NCBI GenBank assembly: GCA_030762175.1
Contig: CM060842.1
Location: 61,564,501 to 61,628,500 of the forward strand
Origin: Metallyticus violacea
Lineage: Eukaryota; Arthropoda; Insecta; Mantodea; Metallyticidae
Direction of reading: 5' to 3'
DNA: 64,000 nucleotides
In this document: piece by piece, positions 55,540 through 64,000 of the stretch
Numbering within the stretch: the first letter of the stretch is position 1
Layout: each line of letters opens with the position of its first letter
Program-made: the position numbers and the translations under genes
The notes under the pieces: model-generated
The model's input: only the letters and a program-made list of their open reading frames with translations
What the model was told of the DNA's origin: nothing
Databases searched by the model: none

Positions 55540-57540
55540 ACTATGGTGGTAAACGGAAAATTAAAGAACCAAGTTAAAGTTACAACAGTATGTAGAGAGG
55601 CAGAACTATACACAGATCAATTTTTAGTAATTTCGGAAATCTATCTATTGGCAAATGGAAAAACAGCAAAATAAATTAAAATGAAACAGAAAACCAAAGA
55701 GCTAAAAATACATCTATTACAGGATGAAAGTATGCAAGATTTATTCCAATATAGGATGACACAGAAATTAATGGAAGTTAATACCAAAAATGATTTAGAA
55801 AAAGAATATCAAAACATGAAAAGCATTATATTCCAAACAGCAAAAGAGGTACTTGGTAATAAAAAGAAATAAAAAAGAAACAAAGGCCTTTGATACCGGA
55901 ATGAAGAAACACAGACAATAGTAAAAGATAAAAAAAAGAAGCATATCTTAAATATCTACGAACACCTAACACAGAAATGCAGAGTATAGTATAAATTAAA
56001 AAGGAATATAGCAAAAGCAAAAATGAAAGAAGAACCACTTAAATTCATGGAATAGGTTTTTGACAACATGATATTTATGGAAGACAAAATATAGCTTGGA
56101 AAGTAATGAGACATCTTAAATCAATAGAGCTAGATAAAGTAATATTGTTGTGTATCTCAGAAATAGAATGGATAGAATATTACAATAAAGTATTATAAAT
56201 GACAATATAAAGGACAGTATACTTAATAATAGAAAAATCAAAATTCTACTAAAAGAATGAAAAATACAAAAATTTCAGGAACAGACAACATCACAGTGGA
56301 ATTAATCAAGTGTAGAGGATTGGTATTACAACTATGCCTATTACATTTATTTTATATGTATTGGAGGACGAAGAAATTTTTCCAAAATAATGGGAAATAG
56401 GTAAAACTATCTCAATATTTAAAAAGGGACAAAGAAATGAATGCAAAAACAAAGAGGGATAAGCTTTAAATATAATGTATAAAATATATGCAAAGATCAT
56501 TACTTCCATATGATACATTATATGCAATGTAAAAATCAATAAAATCAAGTGGATTTAGAACTGTAAAATAATTTATGGATATGTTTTTATAATAAAACAA
56601 ATTATAGAAAAACAAAGAGAATATAATTCGGAAATACACACGGCGTATGTTGATGCAGAAAAATTTTTTGATAAGAATACAATGCTTATTTTTATGGAAA
56701 ATATTATATCAAACAGGAGAATCTATACATCTAATAAAAGTCATAAAAAGCTTGTATATGAATACAAAAATGATAATGGATATATATGGGAAGTCAACAA
56801 AAGAAATAAAAACAAACTGTGGTCTAACACAAGGATGTAGTGTCTCTCCAATATTATTTAATGTATATTTAGATGACGTTCTTAAAGAATGGAAAAAGAG
56901 ACGTAAAGAAATGGAGTCAGGACAGAATAGACCAATAAAAATTTCCTATTTGCAGACAATATAGTATTAATTTTTGACAAGGAAGATATATTACAAAAAG
57001 CAATTTGCCTACTAAATAAAATAAATAAAGAATATAATATGATAACTTAAAAGACTAAAACAAAATTAATAGCATTCAATTAGGCTATGATTTCACATAT
57101 GAAGAAGATCAAAATGTTAATATAAAAATACAAAAGTCCCAAGCTGTATGTGGAACAATTAGAAATATTTTGAAGAACAAATAAAAAAAAAGACACACAA
57201 TTAAGATTCTACTTATCCATGACCTTAACAGTTATTTTTTTATGGAAATAAGTCTTGTACTTTAAAAAAAAAAGAAGAGAATAAAATTCAAGCAGCAGAA
57301 ATGCGCTTCTTACAATTTATCTATCAAAAGTTGCGCAAAAAAATGTCATAGAAGAAATGAGGATATAAGAAAAGAATGAGAGGTGCAACCATTATTATAA
57401 CAATTAAGAGACAAGAATGGATAAAATACTTAAAGAGAATGATGGAAAATAGAATACCAAAAAGCATGTTGGCATATGACCAGAAAGGAAGAGGATAAAG
57501 AGAGAGAGAGGGGGGGGGGAGAGAGATGAATAGAAACAAA
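55540..57540 (+). pseudogene. Degenerate LINE, plus strand
   Basis: Pre-RT region: EAELYTDQFLVI-like start, then IHLLQDESMQDLFQYRMTQK, LEKEYQNMKSIIFQTAKEVL and GNKKK (55681-55870), as in LINE linkers (LLxDESIxxLYQxRL...EWxxIKxxIxxAAxExLG). RT: KEIKTNCGLTQGCSVSPILF and NVYLDDVLKEWKKRRKE (56805-56915), then LFADNIVLIFDKEDILQKAI near 56946-57005. The catalytic box is FADN rather than FADD. Many stops are present; the element is dead and A-rich on this strand. Confidence 0.8.
57499..57529. repeat. Purine-rich simple repeat
   Basis: AGAGAGAGAG followed by a G-run and GAGAGAGA near the 3' end of the degenerate LINE. Confidence 0.85.
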
Positions 57541-57739
57541 ACTGTGAGATCAAAACAGTCAGGACCTAATCAGTGAAGGAAGAAGTCATAAGTCATGGCA
57601 ACTATTTTTTTTTTCTCGTGAACAAGGGACAACATGAAAAATCTAAGACATACAATGTAAGTGTATAAAATATATTTTTGAATGAAGCCACTAGATAATG
57701 TATGTGAGCAGAGGTGCTTGTCTCAGCACATCCAAAATT

Positions 57740-58080
57740 CAGTTAGTGAGCAACAGTGGTCAGGAATGGAGGTCATAAAGCGTGAGAAATGTGCATATAT
57801 GAAAATAGCATTTCTCCATGGCAGAAATGCACAAGAATGCCACACAGAGCTATGACAAGCACTATAAATGTTGACTGCTGATTTATGCCATACAGTGGGC
57901 GTCCTGTGCCCTGGACAAGAATGTATGGATGATAGTGGTGGAACAGTGATAGAGCTGGACACTTCAGGAATTAGAAGAGCAAAAGGAATTCTGGCAAAAA
58001 CAGGTGTAGCGCTTTTTAGGGGAGAACCTGAACATGTGAAAAATGTGTGAAAAGTGGATGCAACATCAATTAAGTACATT
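57740..58080 (+). pseudogene. Possible mariner N-terminal fragment
   Basis: The plus strand reads QWSGMEVIKREKCAYMKIAF, LHGRNAQECHTELCQAL, resembling the N-terminal helix-turn-helix of one mariner sublineage (E...AYIKI..LRGRNAxECHxEL.EALG). The catalytic part is not found downstream. Weak evidence. Confidence 0.4.
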
Positions 58081-60735
58081 CACTCTGAAACATGTTTCAT
58101 AAATCAGTGGCAAAATTACTGTTAACATCATCACAGAATGCAGTTATTTTGATAATTGAGCTATTTTTTGCAAGCACACCAGGAAGATAAATGGAATAAT
58201 TTCTGCACTTTCCCAGATCATTAATCAATTTCCGAAAACAAAACATTGACATCCTGTAGTAGTAAAAAGTACCTAACGATAATCAGAAAATCTTATTCTC
58301 ATGATCATGTAAGAAAACGGATATATTTTTACCAATATTTTGCAAGAATAAGGTGCAAGTTCATTCACAAGAATGGATGCAGGAAAATGTTGGTTCAAAC
58401 CAGTTTTCCCAAGTGTTGAAGCACAGTCATTTGAGCAAAAAACTATGAATTTCCTCAACTACACGATTGGCATGTTCCATTGCAGCCCATTGTAATTCTC
58501 AATCTGTTGTTGAAGTTGGCTGAAAAAATGAAGTTACAATTTCAATGATGCTGCAGCAATTTCTGCTTTTCGATGTTTAAGTGATTTCAAGTGTTGCTCA
58601 ATGTTACTTTTTCCACTATGGGTCACTGAAAATTTGATGTAATAAATGGTGCAAAGAACATTAAAATCAGTTCAAATTTTCTTTATGAATGTGTACCTAT
58701 AACCGAAATTAAAGATGCATTTTTATTATATGTACAACTGCCAGGAATTTAATTCTATTAAATTCACTACCTAGATACATACATACCTTTCCTGCAGACC
58801 AGCAGTAAAGAACATTTATATTTCAGCATCTAGAATTTTCATTCACTTTGCTTCATTTCACTACAACTCATGAGAAATTCCACTTACCATTTCTGAGAGA
58901 ATGAACAATGAAGCTGAAACTGTTTTCAAAAGGTATGTACGGAGTAGGGATGAGGCTGAGTAAAAACCTTTAGAAAAGTCTCAGTGAGGGTGCATAGGCT
59001 TTATAAATAACACTCTCAGAGTGAGAATCCATTCTTTAGTTTCTGTGGCTATATGATTTTGCCACATTGAGTTTTGCTTCATAACAATGCGCAAAATGAT
59101 TGAGTATTTACTGTAATTATTCATGAGTAAATAAATGAAAATGAGAAAAAAATTACCAATTCTAACAAAATGGTACAAACAGGGCATTCCAACAAGAATT
59201 GTAGGGACACTAGGGCAAAGATAAAAAAAATGGTACTGATCTATTCAAAACAGGATATCTGGTCACATTATCATTATTACGGAGATTCCAAAACCACATA
59301 CATTTCACTTTTAGTTGGTTGTGGATATTTTCAGTTCTGGAAATTATCTGCTCAAATAATATACTTGTATAAATTAATAAGTACCATAAAGGATTAAGGA
59401 TGGAGAGAGCAGTACTTTCTGCTTTCTGATAAGCAAAGGCAAATTTTGTATCACTTATTTAAGGATGGTGAATTCGCTTTCTGAGTAACCAAAATTAAAT
59501 GTGGAAGGAAAATGACTTACAGATTAAGTTCATTCTTCTTTTTATACAGTATTGAATTTAGTTATATTTTAATATATAGGAAAAGGGATAATAAATACAA
59601 TAAAAGAATATATTTCCAAATGTGACACACTTTTATTTGTAATATTTTCAATTATTGTTTCTGGAAGTACCACAGATAGTAAAGTAAATTTACATCAAAT
59701 ATCATTTGAGAATGTGTCACATTAAACAAAAAATGTGACATTTGCCCCTTTGCTGTTCCAAATTTTGCACTTGTTTATTTTGGCAAGCTTGCTAAAGATG
59801 CTACTATTCATTATTCTGAAGAAAATTAATATAATAATATTGCACACTTACACACATTAAAAAAGAAAACCTCCACACTAACCACATAAAATTCACACAC
59901 AAACAAATTCCACTAACACTTTAGAAATAAACAGAACCGTGCAGTTTATCAATCTTTTCATTTTCTATAAATATATACTAACTCTTAAATGCATATTTTC
60001 TATGTATTTATTAATAAGAATGTTCATTATTATCTAACACCATTAGACATCATTATTTGAAAATAACAATAAATTAAATTGTTGCTTTAAATAAAAATCT
60101 GCAAAGTAAAATACAAGCAGGAAAGATCTAAGGCTTTCCAAATAAATCACTTCATAAGTGCTTCAATATACTATTTGTCATAAAATATATTTATATATAT
60201 ATATATCTTCATACTCTTATGATAAAACGTTACAATCAATTTTTGATGTTTAGTTTAGAACATTTATTTATATAAAATTAAGTGAACTACTATGGCAACA
60301 ACAACCATCCCAAAAAAAATTTTTTTTTTGTCTTTTGAGATTTTACATTCACTGAATGCGAGCACTGGATGTCAATATACATTACATTTGAGAAACATTT
60401 AAGAGCATGATCCACAAAAATGTTTTTACATATTATGTAACTTCCCATAAAAATATGCTATGACAAAATAAATCTACGTTCTATTTTAATTTTCTTACCA
60501 TGCTAGACTTCATGTTAAATTGCCATTTGATAAGGTGAATTCATTATCAAATTGGACCAATAATTCAATAAACTTTGTAATAACAAATATGGTAACATAT
60601 TATGTAGGCTAATGAATAATTCACATGGTGCATTTTTATGCAGAGAAAGGAGAAAAATGCTTCTTGGTAAAACAGTAGAAGATGTGTTACTTTTAATTTT
60701 ACAAATACAAGCAAAATGATAGACAAATCAAATAA
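58081..60735. other. Intergenic, nothing recognised
   Basis: AT-rich non-coding sequence; short open frames have no protein-like composition. A T-rich run and (AT)n at about 60190-60210. Confidence 0.4.
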
Positions 60736-60737
60736 TT

Positions 60738-61007
60738 TTTTTAAATCATGTTTAATGCCATTTTGCACTACTGAGGCATCACAGGTGGCAGACAGACGTT
60801 GATGTTACATGAAATAAAATTAAAATTTTATTTGGAAAGCAAGTGTTCTAGGCCTAAGTTTGGAGTACCTTCCTGGCATTTGCCATTGATGAGGATTGAG
60901 GAAAACTGGGAAAAAACCTCAGTGAGGGAGTAGGGTACTGGAAGAAATCAAACCCCAGACCTCTTATTCATGAATTTTTACTGAAATAACCTTGGCCATA
61001 TGACGGT
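60738..61007 (-). mobile_element. SINE family A, old diverged copy, minus strand
   Basis: TTTAATGCCATTTTGCACTACTGAGGCATCACAGG, CTAGGCCTAAGTTTGGAGTACC, TGGCATTTGCC and AAAAAACCTCAGTGAGGGAG match the reverse complement of 44284-44577. The head ends GGCCATATGACGGT. The most diverged of three copies; no clear flanking duplication. Confidence 0.8.
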
Positions 61008-61416
61008 AAAGCTATTTTAAGCTTATTTACATTTTCAACTTATTTGCTGCTTATAATTTGCTTTACAAACATCAAGCATTGCCAGAAGCTACATTTTTAT
61101 AGTAAAAAATAAATACACGATATCAGCTTAATATAACCAGAATATATAACTATTTTATTATTAAATTAATAAATCTTTCAATCTGTAAGGGCATTTATCA
61201 ATTAAATAGTTTTTAAATTTTTTCTTGAAAGAATTATTTCAAGAATTATCTTTTATACTTTTTAGTAATCTATTACAAGGGATCATTTATATGATAAAAG
61301 GGCCTGTTTTTATTTATTATATTATATATAATTCTGTAAAATAGCTCAAATTGGAATTTTGTTACTGAAATAAATAAATTTATACTTGAATGTCAATGAT
61401 GTATTGCTTACTGACT
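61008..61416. other. Intergenic, nothing recognised
   Basis: AT-rich sequence with no supported feature. Confidence 0.4.
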
Positions 61417-61605
61417 GGAAGAAGAAGAAGAAGAAGAAGAAGAAGAAGAAGAAGAAGAAGAAGAAGAAGAAGAAGAAGAAGAAGAAGAAGAAGAAGAAGA
61501 AGAAGAATGAAGGAGGAGGAGGAGGAGGAGGAGGAGGAGGAGGAGGAGGAAGAAGAAGAAGAAGAAGAAGAAGAAGAAGAAGAAGAAGAAGAAGAAGAAG
61601 AAGAA
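61417..61605. repeat. Long GAA / GGA trinucleotide purine tract
   Basis: A plus-strand purine run 61417-61507 (AAG repeats), one T at 61508, then purines 61509-61605 (AGG repeats, then AAG repeats). About 189 bp with a single pyrimidine. The opposite-strand and other-frame open readings here are artefacts of the repeat. Confidence 0.98.
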
Positions 61606-61900
61606 CAAGTCTAGGCTAGCAACTGCTTGTTTGAAAATATTATTTGTTGCTTTTCGCTTTGGTCTACTGATATGGAAAGAAAATGGGATTTCACAATATT
61701 TTGCTTTCATTCCAAGGCACATTTTTTTGTATTTTTGAATTCAAAGAATACTTTTTTTATTTAATATATGTGAATAGTTAATTGTTAGGGACAATAATAA
61801 AACATATTTAGCAAATAGAAGCACCAATATAACTTATAAATATTATAATAATTAAATAGGGGAAAAAACAAAACAACAAACATCACTATGTTACCCACAT

Positions 61901-62321
61901 AAACAATATGTTTGGATTTTATAAAACATTGGGAATATATTCGCTATTCTCTTATTCAATTAATACGTAATTCTTTATACTACTATTCATAACTTTTCCT
62001 GCTTGTCAATTTCTTTGAGTACAAACACTGTAATTATATAAGCTTGCACTTTGAGTCAATGAGGAAGATTTTTATTAGTAAACCAGATAAAGATATAGTT
62101 TTGCTATATAACATATAAACAATATGTTAGGATTTTATAAAACATTGGGAATATATTCGCTATTCTCTTATTCAATTAATACGTAATTCTTTATACTACT
62201 ATTCATAACTTTTCCTGCTTGTCAATTTCTTTGAGTACAAACACTGTAATTATATAAGCTTGCACTTTGAGTCAATGAGGAAGATTTTTATTAGTAAACC
62301 AGATAAAGATATAGTTTTGCT
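61901..62321. repeat. 216-bp period tandem duplication
   Basis: 61901-62105 and 62117-62321 are nearly identical (one substitution seen near the start: TTTGG versus TTAGG), separated by 11 bp. The unit contains GGGAATATATTCGCTATTC and ends AGATATAGTTTTGCT. No coding potential. Confidence 0.95.
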
Positions 62322-63096
62322 TTATTTGTGCTAATAGAGATTCAAATTAATAATGACTGGTCTTCTAGACCTTTTCTTATCAGCAATAGAACCACTTTCT
62401 TCAACCTTCTCGATTAAATCTTCTTAATTACAAAAATAGAACTTGGGACCTTCTTTTAAATTGTTATTTTATATATTATAAATGTTCTCAAACTTCTATT
62501 GCTTTCATAATAGCATTAGACTAATTGTATCTTAACATTAATGATAGAATCATGACTTGCAATTTAAAATTTCTATTCAATCAACAAAATGGTGACTATG
62601 AAATGCTAAAAGAAATAAATTAAAAACCAAACCCCAGTGTTTACCTAACAAAGTGATATTTTTGTTTTTTTTTTTCTTATCTTAATTATTATTGCATAAT
62701 ATTTATGATGCCTTAAAGTTTGAAGTTACTTTTGAAAGACCCCCAGTACTTATCATATGTCCACTTAAAATACACTCTTTCTTAAAACATGATGAATTGG
62801 CATCTGATATTTAACAAAGTGTCTAAGAGGACAAATGAATCATAATAGAAATTAAAAAACTGCTAATCATGAAGTACAGCCATGTATATAAATAAGAAAT
62901 TTATGATAACTCATCTATGTAGGAAAGAAGGTTAAGTAAAAAAGAAGGATTCTAATTAGAAAATTTCTTAGTGCCTTTGAAAGGATTTAGCTTACATAAA
63001 TAATTGAAATTCTGTAGAGTGATGCCTTCAGCATTATCTATATAAATTGCAAACTTTAACACATATGAGTAGCAAACAGGTTACATTGCACATGAA

Positions 63097-63218
63097 GATG
63101 TTTTAACCAGATAGAAATAAATTAAATGGCAAGTGCATTGCAAACATAAAAAAAAAAGAGGTCCCAAGATGCTTTAATCAGATGGAAATAAATTAAATGG
63201 CAAGTGTATTGCAAACAG
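63097..63218. repeat. 71-bp period direct repeat
   Basis: GATGTTTTAACCAGATAGAAATAAATTAAATGGCAAGTGCATTGCAAACA (63097-63147) recurs at 63168-63218 with four substitutions. The two are separated by an A-run and GAGGTCCCAA. Confidence 0.9.
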
Positions 63219-64000
63219 AAACAAAACATGTCCAATAGTTAACATTGTTAAGGTTTCCTTCATGAACAAAAATATGAATAACAATAATAAAAATATTTTG
63301 AAAAATATATAAATTACTTATTATTATATAGTTGAAACTTTCAGCATACTTCTTCATAAGATAAATGTTTAGCTAAATGGTTCATTCTGACTTTGAATTC
63401 AAATTCAAAAGGCAATTTAAAAAATTAACTCTCTGTACAATAGCTTCTATGATAAAATAGAACTTACATACCCACTATACAGCAATTAATACATTCAGGC
63501 ACAGATGTTTCAATTTTTACAAAGTGGGGTATTTGCAACTATAGCAGTTTCAAGGTAGATGCTGCTTAACAAAGTATGCTCTCTTGTAATAGAAATTAAA
63601 CCCACTCTTATAGGGTTAAGTCTTAGATATTGCCAAGTCAAATAGAATATTTTATATAAAAGTTAAAAAATTATAATAAAATAAAATAAATGACTGGGCA
63701 GAATCCAGATCTCTGGTCCTTTTTAATCTGCATCTAACACATGCTGTCATGTTGAAAAAATTTACATTATTTATAAGTACTTGCACTTCATAACAAAGCA
63801 TAAAAAACATAACACACACATAAAAGCTTGATTATTAAATATTAACTTGCTATTTATAAAGCAGTTCTGTTTCTGAAAAATGTTCTACTTAATTCCTCTC
63901 AATTATGATTTAGACAAAAATCTATGATTCATGGCTTTCATAGATATTAATCTGCTTTAGAAAGCAAGGGATTTCAGGTGATGCAAGGTATCTCATACAA
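63219..64000. other. Intergenic, nothing recognised
   Basis: AT-rich non-coding sequence with no supported feature up to the right edge. Confidence 0.4.

Noticed and set aside
61386..61722. Long open frames of poly-Lys, poly-Arg, poly-Glu or poly-Ser on both strands
   Set aside because: They are translations of the trinucleotide repeat; no conserved sequence flanks them.

Overview
This window looks like a piece of a large, AT-rich, transposon-laden animal genome, most likely an insect or other arthropod. The evidence is GT-AG introns several kb long, a recognisable single-copy cytoskeletal adaptor gene, and abundant Penelope-like elements, mariners, Jockey/CR1-like LINEs and tRNA-derived SINEs. 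I cannot name the species.

Left half (2403-36508, minus strand): one host gene, the CIN85/CD2AP adaptor (Drosophila cindr). Nine coding exons are visible. They carry the start codon, three SH3 domains, proline-rich linkers, a capping-protein-interaction motif and an acidic/basic C-terminal stretch. All intron phases agree, giving 517 codons so far. The last visible exon ends in phase 1, and no terminal coiled-coil exon was recognised in 1-2402, so the gene probably continues past the left edge. Its introns are full of repeats: at least four substantial Penelope-like elements (PLEs) or composites with GIY-YIG/RT coding remnants, several solo PLE ends, three mariner remnants on the minus strand plus a plus-strand scrap, LINE fragments, two SINE families, a pogo-like terminal pair and a MITE family.

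Right half (36509-64000): no convincing host gene. The main feature is a nest of mobile elements at about 42575-50570. A plus-strand LINE is interrupted by a minus-strand Jockey/CR1-like LINE (7-bp target duplication). That LINE is interrupted by a tRNA-derived SINE (11-bp duplication) and by a 2326-bp DNA transposon (CACTG termini, 3-bp TTA duplication) encoding an uncharacterised DDE-like protein. Further right lie a 2-kb PLE palindrome, another degenerate LINE, recent tandem duplications and a long GAA/GGA purine tract.

The most interesting material is (i) the DDE-like transposon, whose removal with one TTA copy leaves the host LINE reading frame open, and (ii) hammerhead-ribozyme-like cores in the inverted terminal repeats of several PLE families, including short elements made only of two fused terminal repeats.
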